Source: Pseudomonas sp. P8_229
GTDB taxonomy: Bacteria > Pseudomonadota > Gammaproteobacteria > Pseudomonadales > Pseudomonadaceae
Assembly: GCF_034008635.1 (NCBI RefSeq)
Contig: NZ_CP125378.1
Location: forward strand, 5,642,501-5,706,500
Direction: 5' to 3'
DNA length: 64,000 nucleotides
Below the pieces are notes generated by a model. The model had not been told where the DNA came from. It saw only the letters and a list, made by a program, of their open reading frames with translations, and ran no database searches. A program made the translations under genes and the position numbers. Of this stretch, positions 17,503 to 24,753 are shown piece by piece (positions within the stretch are counted from its first letter, which is position 1; each line of letters begins with the position of its first letter).

Positions 17503-17918
17503 TGCGTATTTTACGTCTGGCAGCGTACACGGTTTTTGGACTGGCCTGTCTTTCATCTGCGACAGCGGCTGAGTTTGACTACAAACGGGTCTACCAAGCA
17601 GATGCAGGGAAAATAGGTAAATATATCGTCAGGTATTTGAGGACATTCGATTCCCCGTGCATACGGGTGCAATCGCTCTTGCCTGGGGGTAATGGGAAAA
17701 TAGTTAAGGAAAAAGAGCTTTGCTCCATTGACGGCAAAAGCTTTCTCGACGGATACACCCAAGTCGAATTGAAAAAAGGAGAGTTTCAGGAAGAGAAGCT
17801 GACTTTCTTGTTTGAGATAATGCCACTTGAGCCAGCACCTGAGTTTTTAAAAAAATGTACTGTTCCATTTAAGGATGGCGCGCCTCAGGATCTTGTTTGT
17901 GAAACGATAACGCCGTGA
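17502..17918 (+). CDS. Periplasmic immunity-protein candidate
   Basis: 138 residues, start overlapping the toxin stop (TAATG), so translationally coupled to it. A signal peptide (MRILRLAAYTVFGLACLSSATAA) sends it to the periplasm, where a peptidoglycan-cleaving toxin would act. The mature part has four cysteines (SPCIRV, ELCSID, KKCTVPF, LVCETI) and is mostly beta with charged loops. No known family recognised. Position, compartment and coupling all fit an immunity protein for the preceding hydrolase; binding is not demonstrated by sequence. Confidence 0.65.
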   Translation: MRILRLAAYTVFGLACLSSATAAEFDYKRVYQADAGKIGKYIVRYLRTFDSPCIRVQSLLPGGNGKIVKEKELCSIDGKSFLDGYTQVELKKGEFQEEKLTFLFEIMPLEPAPEFLKKCTVPFKDGAPQDLVCETITP

Positions 17919-17940
17919 GTTGAAAGCTCTGGAGGAAAAG

Positions 17941-17975
17941 GGGACGAATTTATTTTTGAAAAATAGATCCGTCCC
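17941..17975 (+). terminator. Hairpin 3' of the toxin-immunity pair
   Basis: gggacgaatttatttttgaa and aaatagatccgtccc pair over about 15 bases with two G-T or mismatch positions. It lacks a following T-run, so it may be a processing or attenuation structure rather than a classical terminator. Confidence 0.45.
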
Positions 17976-18043
17976 ATCTGCCGCACAGGTGGATGTCCAT
18001 CTAACGGTGCAACCTTTGACGGGGGCACCGTATCAAGATCTGC

Positions 18044-18526
18044 CTAGTCGCCCAAATCAACGGCATGACCGCTAGCCCGGACATAATAATTATCGAATTC
18101 ACCGCTTTCGACGAACACGAAGCCATGGCGAGTGTAAAAGCGATTTGAAGCGCTTTCCTTGAGAGCACCCACCTTGATGGGACGCCCGACCTCATCTGCC
18201 TCTCTGAACATCCGAGTAAGCACTTCAGAGCCGATTCCTGCTCCTTGAGCACTGGGTATCACATACAAGTGGTCAAGCAGGAGCTCGCTCTGCTGGTCTT
18301 TGATTACGACAAAACCGACCAGATCACCTGATACTTCTATGCGGCGTGTGCTGTTAGCGTCGAACCCAGCAATAAATCGTTCGCGCGCGCGATCCGGGTT
18401 AAATCGTCCAAGCCGTTCAAGGCTCTCGCGCATGGCCTCAATCCTGATGGTTACCAGATCTTCCAGGTCGTTACTGGAAGCTGCGCATAAAACGACAGCG
18501 GAGTTTTGATCAGCGGAGGCTGGCAT
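18044..18526 (-). CDS. GNAT-family N-acetyltransferase
   Basis: 160 residues from the ATG at 18524-18526; MFRV at 18544 is an alternative. The acetyl-CoA binding motif A is clear: LDHLYVIPSAQGAGIGSEVL, with QGAGIG at 94-99. Motif B is NRFYTRHGFVFVESGEF. GNATs transfer acetyl groups from acetyl-CoA to amines; the acceptor (small molecule, protein or antibiotic) cannot be told. It lies on the opposite strand to the toxin pair, convergent with it, inside the accessory block between the duplicated DUF6124 modules. Confidence 0.82.
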   Translation of the reverse strand: MPASADQNSAVVLCAASSNDLEDLVTIRIEAMRESLERLGRFNPDRARERFIAGFDANSTRRIEVSGDLVGFVVIKDQQSELLLDHLYVIPSAQGAGIGSEVLTRMFREADEVGRPIKVGALKESASNRFYTRHGFVFVESGEFDNYYVRASGHAVDLGD

Positions 18527-18663
18527 AACAGGCACCCTAAACATGGCCGGTCGGTGATTATAGAGAACAGAATCCGCATAACCACTACTGCCTCGTTTCA
18601 GGTGAGGCGATGGCTCCTTGTTAGCTTCAGGGGGATGTGTTCGCCGGACGCTTACGTCTGTTG

Positions 18664-18750
18664 AGGCAAGGGGACGGATCTGTGGTGGGGGTCGAGACGC
18701 AATGAAGATTCCGATAGATGCCAATGGTTAAAAAGACATCTCCCGACTCA
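18664..18750. repeat. Direct repeat 'ggacggatctg ... ttaaaaagacatctcc', copy 2
   Basis: A diverged copy of 13291-13380 in the same orientation. Here it joins directly to the DUF6124 remnant, whereas in copy 1 about 375 bases intervene. Confidence 0.6.
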
Positions 18751-18926
18751 AAAAAATACCACGAAGCCGCCAGCGAAATGCTCGCTTCGGCCAAGACCAT
18801 TGCGTAGAACGTCACCGGTCTGTTGCCGGCGTCGTAGCGTCGGGCGTGTTGGGGGTTGCGCAGTTGATCATGCTTGGGGATTTGGCGGTGAATCGGGCGT
18901 TGGATAATTTGCAGTTGCCGGAGTGA
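18724..18926 (+). pseudogene. DUF6124 gene remnant
   Basis: This aligns to the intact gene at 13697-14056: aaactccacgaagccgcc corresponds to aaataccacgaagccgcc, and the last 140 bases are about 90% alike. It has lost the N-terminal coding part and about 115 internal bases, and carries in-frame stops (gcgtag, cgtcgtag) plus a one-base deletion in cgggcg-tgttggggg. The duplication continues 75 bases past the stop into a REP arm. Non-functional. Confidence 0.75.
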
Positions 18927-18972
18927 TGCGGGGGGCGGGATCACCGGGTGATTGAGCGGTGTTGGTTCTGGC

Positions 18973-19001
18973 GCTTTCGCGAGCAGCTCACTCCTACAGG
19001 G
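18973..19001. repeat. Single degenerate REP sequence
   Basis: tcgcgagcagctcactcctaca has lost one G relative to the family. It is the duplicate of the REP arm at 14107-14131. Confidence 0.7.
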
Positions 19002-19091
19002 GTTTTGGGTGGGGCACGGGTATTGTGTTCGGATAAGGGGGGGAGTGGTCGACCATCTCCTTTACGGGTGATGGTCGACGCATTGTGCGAA

Positions 19092-19661
19092 TTAGAAATT
19101 TGGGGTGTAGGAGAAGCCTTGCGACGCTTCGGTATCGGAGAACGGTATTACCGGCGATTTCTTGTTGAACAGGCCATTGACGACGGAGCCTGGGAACATT
19201 TCGATGGAGTTGTTGAACAGTTCGACGTTGCGGTTGTAGATGGTGATGGCCGCGCCGACGTTTTCTTGTTGTTCGGTAATTTCACGCATCATGTTGTTCG
19301 CCGATTCAGATGCTTTCAGGTCAGGGTATGCCTCGAAGGTGACGCGCAAGCCACCCATAAGCTCCCTTGAAGCGGTTTCTACTGTCGCGAGGGCATTGCC
19401 GTCCGCTCCAGCAGGCAGGCTGTGGATCGCGCTGCGCAGGCCGGCGATTTTTTCGAGGAGGCTGGACTCGAAGACCATGAAGTCTGCGAGCACTTTTTGC
19501 AGTTGGTCGAGCACCTTTGTCTTCTGGCGTTCGTACACGAGGACGTCCGACCAGGCACGTTGAACTCGGTTGTGACCGCCAACAATGCCGTTATAGATGA
19601 CGACGCCCGCTACGATGATGACTACAGCGATAACAATGGCGAGGGTGAGTGTAGTGTCCAT
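19092..19661 (-). CDS. LemA family membrane-anchored protein
   Basis: 189 residues. An N-terminal membrane helix (TLTLAIVIAVVIIVAGVVIY, residues 4-23) leads to the long antiparallel helical LemA domain (NRVQRAWSDVLVYERQKTKV ... LTRP-less, with YNRNVELFNNSIEMFPGSVV). LemA proteins are small anchored helical-bundle proteins of unclear function, often paired with TPM or DUF3137 membrane proteins. It lies 3 bases downstream of such a partner on the same strand, so the two are almost certainly one operon. Function unknown. Confidence 0.88.
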   Translation of the reverse strand: MDTTLTLAIVIAVVIIVAGVVIYNGIVGGHNRVQRAWSDVLVYERQKTKVLDQLQKVLADFMVFESSLLEKIAGLRSAIHSLPAGADGNALATVETASRELMGGLRVTFEAYPDLKASESANNMMREITEQQENVGAAITIYNRNVELFNNSIEMFPGSVVNGLFNKKSPVIPFSDTEASQGFSYTPNF

Positions 19662-19664
19662 GTC

Positions 19665-20768
19665 TTACTTCTCTTGGCGGCTTGTTAGGGGAGAGGCGGC
19701 AAAGTTGTCATCGTGCAGTTCACCGAGTGCATGGCTCCATTGGAGTGCAGACACCAGGCCCGGCAGTTCGACACCCGCAGCAATTTCTGCGTAAAACTCG
19801 TTGGGCGAAGACAGCGAGTATTGAGTACCGTAAGTGAGCAGATCGCTGTTGGCGAAGCTGAGGCAGAGTTTTCCACTGTCGGCGAACTCCAGGTTCGGAA
19901 CCTTGAGTACGTTGAATACCTTCAACAAGTGCAGCACCGTCGAAGGTTTGATGAACTTCGCACAGGTCATCTCGCTGCGCCCGGTCAAACGAAACGCTTT
20001 ATTAAAATCCGGAGACGCCGTGTCCATGCGGCTCGGATAGTCGTTTTGTGATTGCCCGTCAGTTCTGACCGATACGCCGGTGACCCACGGAAAGTCGATG
20101 ACCAGACTGTAGCGGTCGTAGTGGTCATACACCACTCGAGTCTCTGTTTTGGTGCCTCCCTTGCCGTCGTTAACAGTGGTTTTTACCTTTCGTTTGTCGA
20201 CGTAGTGCAGGCGGTGGTACTCGTAAGCGAGGTTGTGCAGCGGGCCGGTAAATACACCCTGCATCGACTGCAGCAACTCGCGGCTGTAGTTGCCCCGCCG
20301 GTAATCAGCAAATTGCGCATCCAACTTGCTGAGGGTATAGCGCGGGTCTTCTGCCAGGCGGGTCAATCCGTTGTGGAAGTAGGATGACAGGCGAGCGATT
20401 CTGCTACTGAGTGAAGGCAAACGATCAGATTTGGTCTTCATCCATGCCAGACTTCCACCGGTAGAAACGATGCCGAGCACACCAAGGATCACGGGGAACA
20501 AGTCGGGGTCAATTTGCAGACGGTAAAAAAAAGAAGCGACGGTGTAGGTGTTCGCATACTTGGGAAAGGCCACAGCGCTCGCGATCAATAGCAGGCCCGC
20601 GCCGAAAAACCACCATGCGCGTGTGAAACTGAATTTGAGCGGGCCGTTGTACGAGACGAACTCTTGGATCGTCTTCAATAGGTCGGTATTGGATTGAGCC
20701 GTGGCAAGACTGGCTTCGCTGTCAGCCAGCAACTTGTTTAATTTCGCGTTCTGCGATGTGTTGGCCAT
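19665..20768 (-). CDS. DUF3137-like membrane protein, LemA partner
   Basis: 367 residues from ATG 20766-20768. Two membrane spans (WWFFGAGLLLIASAVAFP near 51-68 and LFPVILGVLGIVSTGGSLAW near 87-106) are followed by a large soluble domain with ...TETRVVYDHYDRYSLVIDF, SPDFNKAFRLTG and LLTYGTQYSLSSPNEFY. The pattern of two helices plus a domain containing 'DP.FNK.F.V' resembles DUF3137, which is usually next to lemA, as here. The C-terminus is cytoplasmic by charge. The exact family is by eye; function unknown. Confidence 0.65.
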   Translation of the reverse strand: MANTSQNAKLNKLLADSEASLATAQSNTDLLKTIQEFVSYNGPLKFSFTRAWWFFGAGLLLIASAVAFPKYANTYTVASFFYRLQIDPDLFPVILGVLGIVSTGGSLAWMKTKSDRLPSLSSRIARLSSYFHNGLTRLAEDPRYTLSKLDAQFADYRRGNYSRELLQSMQGVFTGPLHNLAYEYHRLHYVDKRKVKTTVNDGKGGTKTETRVVYDHYDRYSLVIDFPWVTGVSVRTDGQSQNDYPSRMDTASPDFNKAFRLTGRSEMTCAKFIKPSTVLHLLKVFNVLKVPNLEFADSGKLCLSFANSDLLTYGTQYSLSSPNEFYAEIAAGVELPGLVSALQWSHALGELHDDNFAASPLTSRQEK

Positions 20769-20998
20769 GTCAGGTATCCATTGATTCAGGGATGCCTGAT
20801 GCGCGAGCAACGGCCTGGATTGAGGATTCGGCTTTGTTCATAAACTGTCAGAAATGTTGAAAAGGAGTGGACGATACCATTGTTGTGCCATCACTGCTTC
20901 TGGCGGATAGCAGGCATTGGCAATGGTCGAGCATTGCGACAGGCAATCCCCTGTTAAAGCGAAGCACATGCGCTGTTTCCGCTGCCCGAAATATTCAT

Positions 20999-21097
20999 GT
21001 AGGAGCTGCCGAAGGCTGCGATCTTTTGATTTTGCCTTTTAAAAGCCAGATCAAAAGATCGTCCGATCGCGGCCCGAGCCTGCGGCAGCTCCTACAG
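20999..21097. repeat. 'gtaggagctgccgaaggctgcgatc' palindromic repeat
   Basis: A third repeat family: gtaggagctgccgaaggctg and its inverse cgagcctgcggcagctccta flank an inner inverted gatcttttga / tcaaaagatc. It overlaps the 3' end of hxcV, supplying its stop codon. The rest of 20769-21091 has no gene I can support. Confidence 0.88.
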
Positions 21098-21466
21098 GGG
21101 GCGGGTGAGTAGGGTTTCGAGTTTTGCCAGGGGCGGCGCATCCTGGTTGCGGTCGAATACCTGGATGCCGATTTTTAGCAATCGACCATGCTCAGCCGCT
21201 GCGATCAGCTGTTCACAGCGCAGCAACAATCGCCCCTGATCACAATCCTGCACTTTCATCCCCATCGGCAACCTGCCTTCCAACCGCAACTCCGCCATCC
21301 GACTCTGCGCCGCAATCAGCGCCACCGAGCGATCCCGCAAAATCCCGCTGCTCTGCGTCATCAACCCCGCCACGCGCACAGCCGCCGACATCGCCACGGC
21401 AATAATCGCCAGCGCCACCAGCACTTCAATCAGGGTGAAACCTGCTTCTCGCGAACGCGCACGCAT
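21092..21466 (-). CDS. hxcV: Type II secretion minor pseudopilin GspI (HxcV)
   Basis: 124 residues. The leader MRARSREAG precedes the prepilin N-terminus FTLIEVLVALAIIAVAMSAAV with Glu5. GspI nucleates the pseudopilus tip with GspJ and GspK. The mid part (ALIAAQSRMAELRLEGRLP) is the usual GspI helix-strand segment. The gene ends inside a 'gtaggagctgcc' palindrome: the last codons and the TAG stop (21092-21094) come from the repeat, so the natural C-terminus may have been replaced. It is divergent from hxcT, as in P. aeruginosa (PA0680/PA0681), but is separated from hxcP by the 11-kb insert. Confidence 0.87.
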   Translation of the reverse strand: MRARSREAGFTLIEVLVALAIIAVAMSAAVRVAGLMTQSSGILRDRSVALIAAQSRMAELRLEGRLPMGMKVQDCDQGRLLLRCEQLIAAAEHGRLLKIGIQVFDRNQDAPPLAKLETLLTRPL

Positions 21467-21613
21467 AAACGGCCCAAAGCCAAAACCCAGCCCTCGACGC
21501 TAACCCGCGTGCTTGACGGCTTGACGACGAAAACACCCGAGGATTTTCAACATCACTGACATATCTTCTTGCAACACTGCGCGTCGAATCGAATCAAGCC
21601 AGGGTATGTCGAG

Positions 21614-22072
21614 ATGGATATCGCACCTTTCAAATCGCTTCAGCAACCGATGCGCGCGCCGCGTGGGCAGCAAGGTTTTACCCTGATCGAGATCATGGTG
21701 GTGGTGGTGATTCTGGGGATTTTGGCGGCGATGGTGGTGCCCAAGGTGCTCGACCGGCCGGATCAGGCGCGGGCGACCGCGGCGAAGCAGGATATTGGTG
21801 GGTTGATGCAGGCGTTGAAGTTGTATCGCCTCGATCACGGCACTTACCCGAGCATGAACCAGGGGTTGAAGGTGTTGGTGGAGCGGCCGGCGGATGCGAA
21901 GAACAGCAATTGGCGCTCGTACCTTGAGCGTTTGCCGAACGATCCGTGGGGGCGTCCTTATCAGTACCTCAACCCCGGCGCCAACGGTGAGATCGACATC
22001 TTTTCCCTCGGTGCCGACGGTCAGCCTGACGGCGACGGCGTGAATGCCGATATCGGTTCCTGGCAGTTGTAA
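21614..22072 (+). CDS. hxcT: Type II secretion major pseudopilin GspG (HxcT)
   Basis: 152 residues from ATG 21614 (AGGG 9 bases upstream), giving a rather long leader of about 22 residues before FTLIEIMVVVVILGILAAMV; ATG 21650 would give a shorter leader. Family marks are VPKVLDRPDQARATAAKQDI, the DPWGRPYQYLNPG loop, and the C-terminal DGQPDGDGVNADIGSW calcium-binding segment. GspG forms the shaft of the pseudopilus. It is the first gene of a long plus-strand operon running to hxcS and is divergent from hxcV. Confidence 0.92.
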   Translation: MDIAPFKSLQQPMRAPRGQQGFTLIEIMVVVVILGILAAMVVPKVLDRPDQARATAAKQDIGGLMQALKLYRLDHGTYPSMNQGLKVLVERPADAKNSNWRSYLERLPNDPWGRPYQYLNPGANGEIDIFSLGADGQPDGDGVNADIGSWQL

Positions 22073-22080
22073 GGCCGGCC

Positions 22081-23040
22081 ATGAACAGCCGCTCGCCTGA
22101 GGGGGCGAAGCAACAGGGCATGGCGATTATCAGCGCGTTGTTGATTGCGGCCGTGGTGGCGGTGATTGCGGCGGGCATGTTGACCCGGCAGAGCGTGTCG
22201 ACCCGTGCGCTGGAGGCGGATCAGCAGCGTGTGCAGGGGCGTTGGGTGGTGCAGGGCGGGTTGGAGATCAGCCGGCAAATGCTCTGGGATGCACGTCAGC
22301 GCGATCCGTTGACCCGGCTCGATCAGCCGTGGGCGCAGCGTCTGTCCGCGCAAGGTTTTGAAGGGCGGCTGGAGGATGAGCAGGGCAAGTTCAATCTGCG
22401 CAATCTGGTGGCCAACGAGCGTGTGGACGAGGCGCAGGTGGCGGCGTTTCAGCGTTTGTGCGAGTTGATCGGGGTCAGCGCCGGTTTGAGTCAGCGCATC
22501 AGTCAGCGGGTGATCGCGTCCTACCCGCGACTGCTGAATGCGCAGATTGCCGAGGCGCCGAAAAGTGGTTTCGACAGTGGTCGCGCGACCTCGCCCGACG
22601 CTTCACACAAACCGCAGAACCCGACGCTGCCGATGCTGCGCAGCATCGATGATCTGCGCAGTGTCGACGGCGTGAATGAGGCGGTGATGGGCAAACTGGC
22701 GCCGTACCTGACGGTGATTCCGGCGACGACCTGGCTCAATGGCAATACTGCCACCGCGCCGGTTTTAGCTGCTTATGTGCCGGGGTTGTCGCTGGAGCGT
22801 GCGAATGCGCTGATTGCCGAGCGTGATGCCGGGCGCTGGTTTATCAACCGTGGCGATTTCGTCAACCGTTTGCGCATGCCGCAACTGGAGCTGACCAGCG
22901 TCAAGGTCGGCATCACCAGTGATTGGTTTCGCCTGCGCGGCGAGGCGCGGCGCGATCAGCGGCGGGTCAGTCTTGAGGCGTTGTTGCATCGCAGTCAGGA
23001 CCGCCTGCCGCAAGTGATCTGGTCGCGGGTGGGCGTATGA
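22081..23040 (+). CDS. hxcX: Type II secretion pseudopilin GspK (HxcX)
   Basis: 319 residues. The leader ends at KQQG and the mature start is MAIISALLIAAVVAVIAAG, without Glu at position 5, which is characteristic of GspK at the pseudopilus tip. The large inserted domain (LEDEQGKFNLRNLV, ... LAAYVPGLSLERANALIAERD) contains the two helix-hairpin-helix-like GspK lobes. It starts 8 bases after hxcT. The stop overlaps the hxcY start (ATGA). Confidence 0.9.
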   Translation: MNSRSPEGAKQQGMAIISALLIAAVVAVIAAGMLTRQSVSTRALEADQQRVQGRWVVQGGLEISRQMLWDARQRDPLTRLDQPWAQRLSAQGFEGRLEDEQGKFNLRNLVANERVDEAQVAAFQRLCELIGVSAGLSQRISQRVIASYPRLLNAQIAEAPKSGFDSGRATSPDASHKPQNPTLPMLRSIDDLRSVDGVNEAVMGKLAPYLTVIPATTWLNGNTATAPVLAAYVPGLSLERANALIAERDAGRWFINRGDFVNRLRMPQLELTSVKVGITSDWFRLRGEARRDQRRVSLEALLHRSQDRLPQVIWSRVGV

Positions 23041-24215
23041 GCCAGTTGAAAGTGGCGTTGCCGCCCTTGGCGGAACTGGATCTGCACAGTGAGTTGCACT
23101 GCGCCTGGCTGGATCGGCAGGGTCAGGTCACGCGGGAAGAACGCCACAGTCTGAGCCAGTTGAGTCAGCAGGCGAAACTGCCGCCGCTGGTGTGTTTTCT
23201 GCACCCGGCTGACAGCCTGTTGGCGAGTCTCGATTTGCCGCCGTTGCCTGCCAACAAGATAGTCGCGGCGGTGCAGTGCGCGGCGCAGGCGTTGATGCTG
23301 GGCGACAGCAGCGAGATGCACATCGCGCACAGCGCGCGGGACGAGGCCGGGCAGGTGCAGATCGCCTGGGCGCCTCGGCAGCACTTGTTGCGTTTTGGTC
23401 AGTTGCTGAAAAGCGCCGGGCTGAACCTGCGCGGACTCTACCCGGCGCCGTACCATTTGCCGGTGCTGCCCGGCACCGTTGCGTGCGTGCAGGACGGGCA
23501 TTTATTGCTGCGCGATAGCGTGCAAGTGGCGCGGGTGCAGCCGTTGTTTGATGACGGTTTCGACGGTGTGGTGTGGGAACCGGGCGTCACTTTGCACTGG
23601 GTCGGTGATCAACCGCCGTCGGGTGCCGAGCTGCCGATGGCAGATGCGCAGCGCTGGACCGGGCCGCTACCGGGTTGGGGACTGCATGGCGCGGTCCAGC
23701 AGCAACAAACCGAGCATCGCGGCTGGGGCAGGGCGATCGCCCTGTCAGCGTTGGCCGTGGCCGTTTGGGTGATCGGTTTGAACCTGTATGCCGCCCGCGA
23801 GGCCGGGCAGGGCCAGCAGTTGAAAACCCAGATGAACCTGCGGGTAAAACAGGCCTTCCCTGAGTTACCGGTAATCCTCAACCCGTTGCAACAGGCCCGT
23901 CAGCAATTGGCGGCGCGGCAGAAGGGCGCGGCGGATGATCCGGCGCAGACTTTCAATCGTCTGGTGTTGCAGGCCGGCAGCGGCATGCCGTCGATGGCTG
24001 GCAGTGTCGAGCGGTTGGCGTTTGTCGACGGCGCTTTGCAACTGAGTCTGCTGAGTGAGGCCCGTCGTGGCGGCAATGATCAGGAGTGGCAAAGCACTTT
24101 GGCCCAGGCCGGCATCAGCGTGACGGCAGATGACGAGGGCTGGACCTTGCGTCCGGCCACTGAAGCCAGCCCAAGTGACAGCGATGACAGCGGCGGAGCA
24201 GAAGAAGATGAATAA
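23037..24215 (+). CDS. hxcY: Type II secretion platform protein GspL (HxcY)
   Basis: 392 residues. The cytoplasmic actin-like domain (1-235; SLDLPPLPANKIVAAVQCAA) recruits the GspE ATPase. One membrane span is near 240-258 (ALSALAVAVWVIGLNLYAA) and a periplasmic ferredoxin-like domain follows (PSMAGSVERLAFVDGALQLS). The C-terminal 15 residues are very acidic (DSDDSGGAEEDE). Start and stop both overlap neighbours, so translation of the operon is tightly coupled. Confidence 0.9.
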   Translation: MSQLKVALPPLAELDLHSELHCAWLDRQGQVTREERHSLSQLSQQAKLPPLVCFLHPADSLLASLDLPPLPANKIVAAVQCAAQALMLGDSSEMHIAHSARDEAGQVQIAWAPRQHLLRFGQLLKSAGLNLRGLYPAPYHLPVLPGTVACVQDGHLLLRDSVQVARVQPLFDDGFDGVVWEPGVTLHWVGDQPPSGAELPMADAQRWTGPLPGWGLHGAVQQQQTEHRGWGRAIALSALAVAVWVIGLNLYAAREAGQGQQLKTQMNLRVKQAFPELPVILNPLQQARQQLAARQKGAADDPAQTFNRLVLQAGSGMPSMAGSVERLAFVDGALQLSLLSEARRGGNDQEWQSTLAQAGISVTADDEGWTLRPATEASPSDSDDSGGAEEDE

Positions 24216-24753
24216 GGCCTCGCTCGCGCTGTACCGCGCCAAGTGGCAGCGCTTTAACACTCAAGTACAGGCGCGTTGGCAGCCGTTGGCCCTGCGTGAA
24301 AAACGCATGGTTGCCGGCATGGCCATTGCGCTGATCGGTCTGCTGCTGTGGGTCGCGCTGATCCAGCCGCCGCTGAAGAAAATCGCTTATTGGCAAGCCG
24401 AGACGCCAAAGCTGCGCGCGCAGACCGAAGCGCTGGAAGTGCTGTTGCGCGAAGTCAGCGTGCGCCCGGACGGGCAAAGCGTGGCGCAGTCGCTGGAGCA
24501 AACCCTTCAGGCCAGTGGCTTGGCGGGGCATTACCAACTACAGGAGACACAGGGCGCCTGGCAGTTGACCTTCGACGCGGCGCCGGCCGACGCGGTGCTC
24601 GACTGGCTGTTGAGCACCCCGGCACAACTTTCTCTGCAAGTGGCCGAAGCCCGTTTGCAACGCGCAGACAACGCTTCGACCGAAGTCACCGCCGGCACTT
24701 TGTCAGGCACCGTTCGCATGGATCAGGCGCTGGGCGCTAAGGAAGCTTCATGA
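24208..24753 (+). CDS. hxcZ: Type II secretion platform protein GspM (HxcZ)
   Basis: 181 residues from ATG 24208, inside the last codons of hxcY, with GGAG 9 bases upstream; ATG 24184 is possible. A short cytoplasmic helix, one membrane span (VAGMAIALIGLLLWVALI) and a small periplasmic domain (SLEQTLQASGLAGHYQLQET ... VLDWLL) give the usual GspM layout. It pairs with GspL in the inner membrane. The stop overlaps the hxcQ start (ATGA). Confidence 0.87.
   Translation: MNKASLALYRAKWQRFNTQVQARWQPLALREKRMVAGMAIALIGLLLWVALIQPPLKKIAYWQAETPKLRAQTEALEVLLREVSVRPDGQSVAQSLEQTLQASGLAGHYQLQETQGAWQLTFDAAPADAVLDWLLSTPAQLSLQVAEARLQRADNASTEVTAGTLSGTVRMDQALGAKEAS

Noticed and set aside
18948..19370. A 140-codon plus-strand frame before lemA
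   Set aside because: It starts in a REP remnant and overlaps the lemA gene antisense.
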